From: Diplosphaera chodatii
Lineage: Eukaryota > Chlorophyta > Trebouxiophyceae > Prasiolales > Stichococcaceae
Assembly: GCA_032358165.1 (NCBI GenBank)
Contig: JAALGY010000020.1
Location: forward strand, 2,170,001-2,234,000
Reading direction: 5' to 3'
Length of the DNA stretch: 64,000 nucleotides
The notes under the pieces: generated by a model
What the model was told of the DNA's origin: nothing
Seen by the model: only the letters and a program-made list of their open reading frames with translations
Databases searched by the model: none
Translations under genes and position numbers: made by a program
In this document: positions 1-9,718 of the stretch, in pieces
Position numbering within the stretch: position 1 is the stretch's first letter
How the letters are laid out: each line of letters begins with the position of its first letter

Positions 1-2030
1 CTCGTCTCTGCTACAGCACGCGCTCTTGCCAGCGCCAGCGTGCGAGACGGGCGCGATGCAAACACCTGCCGCATGGACCTGACTGCCCACGTCTCCTCGC
101 ATGTGTACATGCTGTTCCCTGCATCACGACAACACTCACATTGGCTTCTGAGCTGCCCAGGACTGACCTTGAACCAGGCTGCTACATTTGTGCATCCACA
201 TCACACCAGCTGCATGCCGTCCCGACGTCTGAAGGAAGGCAGCATGGCCAGGACCCTACCAATGATGGCGAAGGATGCCAGCTGTGCTGGCGTCCAGTTG
301 GCGTCAAGCAGTGCATTGCACAGCTCCGGCTTGCAGTGCGCCAGGTACACCAGGGCGCAGCCGCCGCCCTTGCTGCCGCTGGTAGCGCTGGCGAGCCCTG
401 CCATTATCACCGGCCGATCGACTGCTGCATTGCTGTGCCCGTTGGGAATGCTGCTGTTCGTGCCACCAAAGGCGCGGCGGCCGTGTTCGTTGCGGGGGAT
501 GAGTGCGCACCCCATCTCCTGGAGCAGCAGTTTGTCCACCTGCACATCAGTGAGGCAGGGCCTCAGTGAAAGCCGCAGTGGAGGTGAGAGTACGGCTGAG
601 AGAGTCCGCTTCCACAAGGCATCGTATTAACCACAGAGCGGTTTGCAGGACCCTCCCAAGCCTATGGATGTCACTCCATGTTAGAGGACAGTTCCTGTGA
701 GCTGCTTGCCTCTGTGAAGGCGGGGTCGTACAGCTGTGGCGGCGTGGCGAGGCGCCGGCCGGCAGCCTCGGCCAGCAGGAGCGTCAGCGCCAGCTGGCAC
801 CTTGGCACCGGGCCTGCAGCGTGCGCAGTACTTTGCTCATGTGATAACGTGAGACGTCATAGCGAGCATTGGGCTACCAACGGCCACCGATGTTGAAGGG
901 TCGCCCACCTGACTCAAAGGAGCCGAGGCCATACGCCACCAGTTCGTGAACATCTGCCCAGCGCCACTGCCGCCGCTGGGACGCTGTCGCTCTGCGCTGC
1001 TGTGCTGTGCCGTCAGCCTGCGGCGCCACATCTCCCAGGTGCGTCTTGGCAGGTGCAGCGGGGCTCTCATGGCTATCGGAGTGGGCATGAGCTGCCGCAG
1101 CCCCGTTCTGCAGCCTTGTGTCGGTGGCTGTGTCTCGCGGCGGTGAGCCTGCAGCACCAGCATGCGCATATGGTTGAGGTCACAATATATCGACTGTTGC
1201 GTTAGGCACTTCCCACGCACTCGTGTGTTCCCGGCCAGGCTCGCACCTGCGCTGTCAGTTGCCATGGGGCAGCTGCCAGATGCCTGGTCCACAGCCATGC
1301 TGCCGCTGGCGTCGCTGCCCTCTGCTGCAAGCTGCTCCTGCGACTGCTGCTGCTGCTGCTGTTGCTGCTGCGATGGCGACTCCGCTGCGGTGTTGTCAAC
1401 GTTGGCGCCTTCACCATCACCCCTGAAACCGTTTGGTGTGCTGTGCTCGGCGCCTGCCGGCTGAGCCTCGTCATCGCTATCCCCGCTGCTGGCATGCAGC
1501 GCCGCCATCAGCGCCGCAAAGAAACCGGACGCCTGCACATCCCTCTTGGCCTCCAGTACGCCCCGCTTCAGCGACTCCACCTGCAGCAGTCTTTGTAGGG
1601 TGCTTCAACAGGCGCACCACTGTTTGCCATACAAACATGGCAGCGCAAGAGACGCGCACAGACGTGCACCGCTGCTCATTGCCAGTTGCAGCAATTATGG
1701 AAGAACATTCGAGCATGGATGCCTGACCCGCTCTGCTGGTGTCCTTTCGACCCAGGCCTGCCGCCGTTTTCCCCGGCCGGCACGCCCCTGTACGCCGCCG
1801 CCATGGCCGTTGCAAGTGCCCCAGCCCGGCAGCGGCTCTGGCGGCTCCGCACCCTGCTCTCGCCGCTCCTCGGCGACTGAGCCGTCGCCGGCTGCCTGTG
1901 CTGAGCGCCTGGCTGCGCGGGTGCCCGCCGCAGGGCTGCCACCGGATCTGTCAGACACACAGCCGGGCTGATGGCGCGGCTTGCGTGGCCTGCCGCGGCT
2001 CCCCACCACCGTCCAGTCATCCCCAGCCAT
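1..2030 (-). CDS. SRR1: SRR1-like protein (circadian/light-signalling family), 3' end off window
   Basis: Exons, 5' to 3' on the minus strand: 2030-1728, 1580-1247, 1148-909, 813-710, 539-260, 118-66, then either read-through or a further exon to the left edge. All phases agree, giving about 438 codons so far. The N-terminus (MAGDDWTVVGSRGRPRK) has the WTVV plus basic patch usual in SRR1. The second exon holds a helix ending SGFFAALMAAL followed by an insertion rich in Asp, Glu and Ser with nine consecutive Gln (about 1343-1370). The SRR1 core is split over four exons: ADVHELVAYGLGSFES, RCQLALTLLLAEAAG, LYDPAFTEVDKLLLQEMG and ANWTPAQLASFAIIGNSM. The family is needed for light signalling and circadian expression in plants; its biochemistry is unsettled. 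The intron after the DPAFTE codons has a GC donor (GAG|gcaagc on the minus strand, at 709). The start is the ATG just before the WTVV motif. Confidence 0.85.
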
Positions 2031-2833
2031 TTGATGTTATTTTAAGATGTCACATAGCGTGCCACTGCAGCTGTTGGCCGCTCCTTAGCGGTAGTGCCGA
2101 GCTCCGGATCAGCCTGATTACACGTCGCTATTCGATGGCGCCTGCACACAGAGGCGATGTTGTCGCTCGCAATCTGGACGATACATGATAGATATGATAT
2201 GAGGCAAACGCCAGGACAGTGCGCTGGCGCCGAAGCTCATGACGCCTACGTCATGGCGTGATCGAAACGTTTGGACTGCCTCCGCACCCGAAAGCTGCAT
2301 CATCAACGCTATGAGGTCCTCCGTGATCGCAAACATGCAAAGGGATGCTGCATGCTATCTAAGCTCCCTGCAAGAGGGCAAGAGGGGTACGCCAGTGTCG
2401 CAGATCACACCCACGTCAGCGTCCGGCCTCAACTATGTAAGAGCGTGCAGCAGCTTACCATGCAGACACCGACGACTACTTCAATGATTGATGAAGAGCA
2501 GAAGACATCAGCAAAGCGTACAAGGCACACAGGCTGCTGGGTGTGCAAAACCTGCTTACTCACCGGCTTTAGGAACCTAGCCTGCTGTGAACGTGGGGGG
2601 ACGACCAACATACCTCGGCCCGAGGCTAGCAGGGCACCACTCGCTGGCACTCACGCCCTGCTTCTAGCATCACAGTATCGTCTACATACGCTCAGCTGTC
2701 GACGGCACCACTTGCAGCGGTCATTCCAGCCAGCCATTGCTGCTGGCCATCTGGCCCCATCTAGCCAGTGTGCAAACCACCCTACATCTCCTTCGACGTC
2801 GCAGTGCTGACCCTCAAGCGACCTGCAGCAGTC
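2031..2833. other. Divergent intergenic region between SRR1-like and Mgr2-like genes
   Basis: About 800 bp between two divergent start codons. Open frames occur on both strands, the longest on the plus strand at 2271-2810, but they have skewed composition, no recognisable domain and no convincing splice partners. It presumably holds both promoters. A pyrimidine-rich tract ending in an AG lies just before 2834 and could be the acceptor of an intron in the 5' UTR of the downstream gene. Confidence 0.5.
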
Positions 2834-3067
2834 ATGGGTATCGACAACCGATGCGTCAACAGGGTCGCGACAGGAGCCAGCGTGGGCGGCGCTCTGGGCG
2901 CATCAATAGGGGCACTTTACGGCACATACGAGGCCTTCAGGTACAGGGTGCCGGGGCTATACAAGATCCGGTACATTGGGCAGACCACGCTTAGCAGCGC
3001 AGCGGTGTTCGGGCTGTTCTTGGGGGCTGGGTCGTTGCTCCACTGTGGCAGGAGCCAAGGGTACTGA
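2834..3067 (+). CDS. Romo1/Mgr2-like small mitochondrial inner-membrane protein
   Basis: A single exon of 77 codons plus stop. The chain starts MGIDNRCVNRVATG and carries two glycine-zipper helices: about residues 12-32 (GASVGGALGASIGALYGTY) and about residues 50-70 (TTLSSAAVFGLFLGAGSLL). A short basic segment (YKIRYIGQ) joins them. This order (small size, Arg before helix 1, GxxxG helices, an FGxFxGxGS motif in helix 2) is that of the Romo1/Mgr2 family, a lateral gatekeeper of the TIM23 translocase in yeast. The frame is open upstream to 2768, so a 22-residue longer N-terminus is possible. I chose the ATG at 2834 because the preceding residues do not resemble the family and a splice-acceptor-like cag lies just upstream. 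Confidence 0.72.
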   Translation: MGIDNRCVNRVATGASVGGALGASIGALYGTYEAFRYRVPGLYKIRYIGQTTLSSAAVFGLFLGAGSLLHCGRSQGY

Positions 3068-3587
3068 TGACGACAAGTTCATGATGCCACCAGACGGCGA
3101 GACTGGAGGGCTACTGCCTGCAGGCGGCCGTGCTACTGGGCTGCTGGCAGACGTGTACAACAGCTTCAGCATTAACCTTTTTGGTGTCAAAAGGTGGAAC
3201 ATGTCTGACGCATGCGTGCCAACACAGTTGCTGATTGGCATGCATGCTATAGCAATGCGTCACTGTGTGAGCAGTTGAACCTGCACAGTGCAGACTTGTG
3301 AGTCAACAGCTGATCAATATCCAAGGTCCAGTCAGCTGAAACAATCTCAAGAGCAGAAATCAGTTTATAGCAGGCATTCCAATGAAGAAGCTGAAGAAAG
3401 ACTCAACAAATATCCTTCAACCGATTGACCCCGCTCTCGCTTCATGCGCACAACCCCAGTCTCGCTGGCAGTGTTGATGTCTTGTGCCCGCAGCACCAGA
3501 CAGCCTGACCGGTGGTCGGCTCGCAGCCTCTCATACAATAAAGCGCATTGTCATTGACCTCAGCAGCCATCAATATGAAGCTGCTCA
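3068..3587. other. Convergent 3' region
   Basis: About 520 bp between the stop codons of the plus-strand Mgr2-like gene and the minus-strand CREST-like gene. It should hold two 3' UTRs. An open frame at 2976-3278 is not supported by any family resemblance. I see no RNA gene or repeat. Confidence 0.45.
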
Positions 3588-5264
3588 TCACAACGAATCA
3601 GCGGGTAGCGGACCAGCGGCCTCGAGGTCCGCAAGGAACGCGCCAGTTGCCGCTATGCCTGCAGCTGACAGCAGGTGCCACGCAGTGTGGATCAGCGGCA
3701 GCTTGGGCGCCACCTGCAGCCAGCAGCAGCATGAATCTACAGGGAACTCAGACCTCAGCAGGCTGGCACACGGTTCTGATGCACAGCAATCCTTGGACTG
3801 GCAGTAATTTGACGCAACACAACCGAGTAGCATGCGCAGCCGTGCACCATCAGTGGCAAGCAGCCTTTTGTCCACCTCGAGGCGTTGCTCACCTCTTCGC
3901 CAACAAAAGCCGCGCCACCAGCTGCAGAGGCGGCAATGTGCAGCGCATGTGCTCGCCTGAGAGCAGGCCGCTTCTGTGCTCGCCGCAGAAAGTCAGCCTG
4001 AAGGCAAGATACCCCTGCTGAGGAAGGACTGCGCCAGGGACCGCGCCTGAGCACATTTCAGCAAGCTGCCATTGCAGCTGCGGATGACAAATGCACGTAC
4101 GGTTCCTTGAACACAGTGTTTGTAGCGTCCGCGGTAGCATTCCCATGCTAATGCAGCAGGAAGCACAAGCCCTCACCTCAGCGATGGCGCCGTTGGCGCA
4201 CACCACTGCAAAGGGCTGGAAGGGCGTCAGCACCAGCGACAGCGCCGTTGCCACCCTGGGCGTCCCCGGCCGCGAAGCCCGCACCTGCACAGTCCAAAGT
4301 AGGGCTGTTGGTGGTGTAAACTTGAAACCCCCGGCAGAAAGCCAGTCAGCCGTAACGCGGCAGCGTTTGTCAAAAGGTTCCATGGATGAGCGATAGGGCC
4401 CACTGTCGAAAACATCAACTGGACCGCCGGGCAGCTACCCACCAGAGCAGCGCTGGCGGCCGAGATGGCCCAGTAGTCGACCTTGCGGCCGGCTGCGCGC
4501 CACCTGCCGCTGCTGCAGTGGTAGGTGATGCTGCCGGCGCCCACGCCCAGCAGCGAGGCGCCGTACCAACGCCCCTCAGGCGTCTGCCGCTGCCTGTGGC
4601 GCAGTGCCATACCTCAGCCGGTGCGTATGCGGCACCGCCTTACCACATGAAGGATCACAGCTGATGACTAGCAGCATGAGGTGACGCGGTGGTGGATCAT
4701 GGTCCTGCGAAGGTGTCGCTGCGGAGGTTTCGAGGAGGTCTTGTGGTATTCGATAGGCACTTTCATTTTGGCTGGGCAAGACGAGGGTGTGGTTGAGTAC
4801 AGGCCCTTCGTGAATGGCAAGGTGACCTCACCTGAGCGTGTGCAGCCCGATGGCAAGGTAGGGCAGCGACGTCAGGATATTCGCTCGCCGCTCAAAGGCG
4901 TTGTGATCGCACACGCCGTGGCCCTGCAGTACATTGCGGTCGCATGATGGCGAGATGTAGGCTGCCCCGGCGGTCTGAAGCCTTGCTGCCCCTGCTTTCC
5001 GCCGGCTGTTGGAGCAGATCCGTTGTGCAACTCTGCGCTTACCTGGGGCCGGGAGCAGCTGAGCAGCTGCCAGCCCATGCGCTGGGTCGCCTGGGAGCCG
5101 CTGCGCAGCATGTGCGCCCACTGCACCTCATATGCAAGCGAGCTGAGGGCCGCCCGGACATCGGTCGCCCGACGCAGCAGCCTGCGGCTTGATTTAGGAG
5201 GTGCGTCTCCCTTTGATACTTCTGCCAAGTCAAACTGCAGCTGAGGTACTGGCGCAGGGCTCAT
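3588..5264 (-). CDS. CREST-superfamily-like multi-pass membrane protein (putative)
   Basis: Six exons on the minus strand: 5264-5043, 4923-4832, 4593-4443, 4284-4177, 3997-3893 and 3713-3588. Phases close exactly to 267 aa. After a basic N-terminus come FERRANILTSLPYLAIGL, then GAGSITYHCSSG and VDYWAISAASAALV, two further hydrophobic stretches (ALSLVLTPFQPFAVV; ALHIAASAAGGAAFVGEE), and finally IHTAWHLLSAAGIAA. The pattern Ser...Tyr-His, Asp-Tyr-Trp and a C-terminal His-x-x-Trp-His resembles the Ser/Asp/three-His hydrolase core of the CREST group (alkaline ceramidases, PAQR/haemolysin III, Per1, TMEM8). That assignment is my inference; a conserved plant plastid membrane protein of unknown function is the alternative. 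All introns are GT-AG. Confidence 0.68.
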
Positions 5265-5895
5265 TGAGACATTGACGCTGCTGCCAGCTGTGCCAGCAAA
5301 TCAGAAACCGGGATCAACCAACGTGTGCGCTGCAAAAAGCTAGATCACAGGCAACATGAGACTCTCATGCGGTGTGTGTGACCGAGTCAACCCGGCTGCA
5401 CCTGCTCCACAGTCGACTGGTAAACTTGTTCAGGTTCAAGAGCATGACTTTTTCAGAAAACAGCAGCTCGACCCAGCATTTTATGCAAGCTGAACGCTGA
5501 ACGGCACTGCCGAAGGAAGGGATAATGGCGTTCACCTCTGCAATCACTTGGTTCCCGACCTGCATCTGGCTGCAGGGCAGCTTCGCTGCTCCATGCATGT
5601 TGTGGGAGCTTGCATGGCTATTGAGCTTCAAGGTGTTTCGATCGTACAATGAAAGCCGCCAGCTTTCGAAAGTACAACATGACATTGCAGCGCCTGACTT
5701 GCAGGTGTGTTCGCAAATGTTGTCTTTGGTGGGAGCATTAGGCCAAACTGTCAAGTCCACGCTCCATGGCAACTTGGTACTAGATTACAGGGTCCAGGCA
5801 ACTGTCCGGGCTTCTGCTGTGTCCACGGCAACGATGCCTATGACGGTACTGCATTCCTGCTCCTGCTGTTTGCAGGTTCTGCAGGCCCTTGGCAT
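5265..5895. other. Intergenic region
   Basis: About 630 bp between two tandem minus-strand genes. A minus-strand open frame at 5365-5772 includes a moderately convincing block after a cag acceptor (from about 5565 down to 5365) that could be an extra 3' exon of the GFA-type gene or a separate small gene. I could not connect it in phase. Confidence 0.35.
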
Positions 5896-6892
5896 CTATC
5901 CCAGACGCTCAGAGCTGTCCATGAACCCAGACCTGTGCCAGAGCAACGTTGTTTCGATCAGCCGAGTCGACAGCAGTCCATCATGACCACTGCTCAGCCT
6001 CATGATGCAACTGATTGTATGTGCCACACACACACACCATTTGGGCAGGTCGTCGTGCATGTCGTTGATGCGGGTGTCGTAGAAGATGTGGCATTCAGGC
6101 TTGAAGTCGGCCTGGTTTGCGCCTGATGACCTTTCGATGGTCCCCATCGGGACAGCCTACAGCACAAGTGCACGGCCGTCATGAAATGCGGTATGTCGTC
6201 CAACGCTTTACAGCATGCGCAGCTCTTGGTTGCACATATGTGAGGGCCGCATACGCTGTAGCATTGTCCCAATCAACATCTGATGCTCGGTTTTCACGCA
6301 GTCGAATCTGGCAGGCAAGCGGGAACAACGATTGTGAGCAAGGTACATCTAATACAGTCCAGAACACTCACGATATTAGGTGTGTCGCCGGAGAGCTCGC
6401 CAAACATCTGGCAGCCGCAGGTGTTGCACAGGTGGCGTGTCAGCGGTTCTGACGACTTGTACTTCAGGAAGGAGTCCTGCCCCTTGAGAACCTTGACCTG
6501 CAAAAGGCAGGCCGTCCGATCGATCGACGTCGTGTAGTCATTGGGCAACATCGCACGCATTTCAGTATGCACCTCCTGACATGTCAAGACATTGTTGACC
6601 CCACCTGCTTGGGAGGATAGGCGGCATTGTGAGCATAGTCTGCATTTCATTGAAGGCAGCGCCTCGAATGAGCTACCTGATCGTGTTCGGGTGTTACTGG
6701 GAGGAGCCGTCAGGCCATCACACTGCTGAAGAACGCCAAGAAGCACCTGCATAGTACAGCCCAGAGCGGCGGCGCACCTGATCCCGTCAGCTTTTGGCAC
6801 ATGGTGCAGTGGCAGAGCACTTGAAAGTTCGGCTTGCCGGTCAGCTTCAGGCCCGTCTTCCCGCACAGGCAGGACGTCGTCATCGAGGCCAT
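5896..6892 (-). CDS. GFA/CENP-V-type zinc-binding protein
   Basis: Exons recognised on the minus strand: 6892-6778, 6497-6372, 6111-6038 and probably 5998-5896. Exon 1 carries CLCGKTGLKLTG and CHCTMCQKLTGSG; the 6497-6372 exon carries VKVLKGQDSFLKYKSSE and LCNTCGCQMFGE; the third carries ADFKPECHIFYDTRIND. These are the C-x-C, C-H-C-x-x-C and C-x-x-C zinc ligands, the KG(Q/E)D strand and the HI(F/Y) strand of the GFA fold (glutathione-dependent formaldehyde-activating enzyme-like, also in CENP-V). Enzymatic activity of algal members is unproven. Exon 1 ends in phase 1 and the 6497 exon starts in phase 0, so at least one short exon between them (candidate near 6595-6660) is unresolved. The terminal exon is the weakest part. 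Confidence 0.72.
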
Positions 6893-7841
6893 CGTGCTGT
6901 GATCAGGGCAAAGAGTGGATCAATTGTATGTGCCGCTGGCGAGGAGAGCAGCAATCATGCCTTGCTCAGAGAGTGCAGCGGCACATGTGACTCGACCTGC
7001 ACAAGAACAACTTGCTGATCGTGAAACGATCTAGGCATCTGCAGGCGCTCTGTCCTGTCGCTGAGCATGTTGAGTGTTTGGGCAAGCTGTCAAGGGGCAG
7101 ATGCGTCACAACAAGCCAGTCACGTCCTGCGATCTGCTTTGGACTATGTGTTGTAGACGCTACAAACAGAAGGTTGCATCGAGCGGCCTCCGCTTGCGCC
7201 TTGGCGTCAGCGTGTCATATGCATGCTGACGCAATGCGTTGAACGGTGCCCCACCTGCCCATGGGAATCCTGCTCGCTCAGACGGTCGAGGCTTCAAGCC
7301 CAAGTGCATCCAGCAACTTGCAGAAGTCAACACCTACGTATCACATGGCTGCACCTGCTGCGTTCTCAGCGGTCTTGGGTGGATCCACGTGGAAGGCGTG
7401 ACGATCTGGGAGTCCCGCCTGGTCCCCTTGGAGATCAGGCCTTAGCCCGAGCCAGCGGAGCCACTGAGTGAATGCATTGTAGCCGTCACAGCAGCCTTCT
7501 GCAAGCATCACATCGCGTTGGTGTCAAGTGGTTGTGCGCTTGAACCTTCCGGCGTCAAAAGGGCGGCTGCTTGAAGCCAAGGTGAGGCAGCTCGTTTGAA
7601 CGAGCAGACCGGTACAAACAGTCACAGGCTTGCTGCTGCGGCTCAGCTATTCTGGGCAATGCAGTGAATGTATTGATCTCTATGTGTTTGCCAGTGGCGC
7701 GGGCAGACTCCCACATATGCCTGCAAGAAGCAGCGTCATGGTTGCTTCGCTCTCGCCATGCCGAATGATAGACGTCAGTTCTGTGCGCATATGGATCCTC
7801 AGTCTGCTTGAGAGTGCAGCAAACATTCTGCTGTGGTGCAG
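6893..7841. other. Divergent intergenic region
   Basis: About 950 bp between the divergent starts of the GFA-type gene and the putative plastid protein. Small open frames occur on both strands (for example plus 7239-7445 and minus 7555-7851), without recognisable motifs. I see no RNA gene. Confidence 0.4.
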
Positions 7842-9194
7842 ATGGCACCACTGGCGACAGCTATGGCAGCGAATGGTGCCGCCGCTCGGATCAGTGTTGG
7901 CACACATGCCCGGCCGCCGCTGCGCACACAGCGCTCCGGTCCCTGCGACGCGTTGGGACGCCGCCGACATCTGGTCGTCAGAGCCGCGGAGGCGGACCGA
8001 TCCAGGTATGCAGCCATGCACGTGCGCTGTCCAATATGCTTGCTTGACATGCACAGGCCCGCTCACCGCCACCTTGCAAACGATCGATAACCAATCGCAC
8101 GTGTCTTTGACGAGGCGCTCTGTTCGTAGAAGACAGCCTTCAAGCCGGCAAGACCACAACAAGCTGATTGTACTGGACAGGGAGCAGAACACAGTGGGCG
8201 ACATGTCGAAGGACCAGGTCTCGTCGGCGCTGGAGCGACAGCTGCAGCGCTCCAAGGGCGGTGCCGAGACCGACGATGCTGCTGGCAACGGAGACAGCAA
8301 CGGCGAGGTTGCGGCAGTGGAAGAGTGAGCCCTTTCGGCTTGCCACATGTCTTCACACTGTTCGAAGGCGGGGCTTCCAGGCGCAGACAAAGGCCACTCG
8401 CAAAGCAGTTCTGCAATGCACGCAAAACCAGCTCCAGCCGCTTGAGCGGAGCGCATAGCGCCGCTGCAGCATTGCGCCACCCTGAGTCACCCTGGCCCCA
8501 GATACATATGCACGCCTCTCCCCTGTGATGGCAGAAGTTCCTGGGAAGCTCATTGCCCGCTCAACCTGTCCGCAGGGCAATTGAGGTCGTCAAGGAGGAG
8601 CCAGCGACAGACGCCGAGCGGGAGGAGAGTGTGCGAGCGCTTGAGCAGCTCAAGGGCCGGGTGCCGCTGATGTCGCAGGCCAACATCCAGTCGGCAATCG
8701 ACCGCCTGATCCAGCGGGTGGGGACAACGTTGGTGCGCTCGTCCGGGTATGTTTAGCGTATCCATGCCTGCACGGCCGGGAAGAATGAAAGCGGTCCTGG
8801 CTTGCTGCAGGGTGGCGGCGGTCAGGCATCAAAGAGCTCCGGCTCTGAGGACAGCAGCAGCAGCAGCAGCCGCAGCAACAACGACAACGGCAGCAGCCAG
8901 GGTAGCAACAGCAAGGTCAGTGGAGTTCAGCACTGCCTGATGCTCCGCGAGCTGTCACACACTAGGGTGTTGGTTGCCGCAACAAAAAATGTTTGCGCTG
9001 CCTTCCTTGCGCTGCCTTCCTCTGCTTTAGTAAGTGTCCTCATGCGGGTGCATTGCTGTGTGCAGGCGGCTTCGTCTTCAGGGAGCAGCGGCAAACAGGG
9101 TAAATATGACGCTGACCGGACGTATGAAGACGGCTCGCTGCTGTTCACAGCAGAGTCGCTGGCGGCGGTGAGCTTTGACGAGCTGAAGCCATGA
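7842..9194 (+). CDS. Conserved-looking protein with chloroplast-type transit peptide, function unknown
   Basis: Five exons: 7842-8005, 8181-8324, 8576-8732, 8811-8915 and 9066-9194, closing in phase to 232 aa. The first about 55 residues (MAPLATAMAANGAAARI, then Arg-rich) lack acidic residues until near their end and look like a plastid transit peptide. Next comes an amphipathic segment (VGDMSKDQVSSALERQLQR), then EREESVRALEQLKGRVPLMS and NIQSAIDRLIQRVG. A Ser/Gly/Asn-rich linker follows, and the chain ends GSLLFTAESLAAVSFDELKP. I do not recognise the family. The exon 3 donor could also be at 8717, which would remove five residues. The ATG at 7842 is preferred because it starts the transit-like sequence. 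Confidence 0.6.
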
Positions 9195-9718
9195 TCGGTC
9201 ACCAGTCGTAGACGCTTCGGGGCGGACAGCTGGTGCTTTCCAAGCGCACTCTTTTTGCAGCACTGGGCGAGACTTTTATCTGTGGCCGTTGGGTACAGCA
9301 CTGTGGCATCTTCTGGATCTGTGAGGGCACAAACCATCGGGCTCGTGGGACTGAGGACTTGATCACAAGGGATACGGTACATGCACATGGTGGTGCGAAG
9401 TTGGGTGGGAGTGACTTGCAAGAGTGAGCAGTCGTTGTTGCTCTGCAAAGCACTGCCGAAGCACCAGCTGCTGCAGGGCAAGCGCAACCACTTGAGGTGT
9501 TTTACACAAAGCACGGCAGCTATATCACGCACGTGACTTGGCTCCTTACTGGTCATCAGGAGCAGCTGGCTGAAATTGTGCCAGCGTGGCAGCAGCATCT
9601 GCGCGCATAGCTGCCTGCGCATGCCCATACGTTACGTGTACTGATGCCTACTATAGACCTCAGCAGAGGCTGCTGCAATACAGCCGTCATGGCCGCCACC
9701 ACTTATTGATATCACTTG
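9195..9718. other. Convergent 3' region
   Basis: About 520 bp between convergent stop codons at 9194 and 9719. A minus-strand open frame at 8927-9628 overlaps the last exon of the plus-strand gene and has no family signature. I see nothing else. Confidence 0.4.

Noticed and set aside
1162..1464. Poly-Cys plus-strand open frame
   Set aside because: Shadow of the Gln tract of the SRR1-like gene on the other strand.
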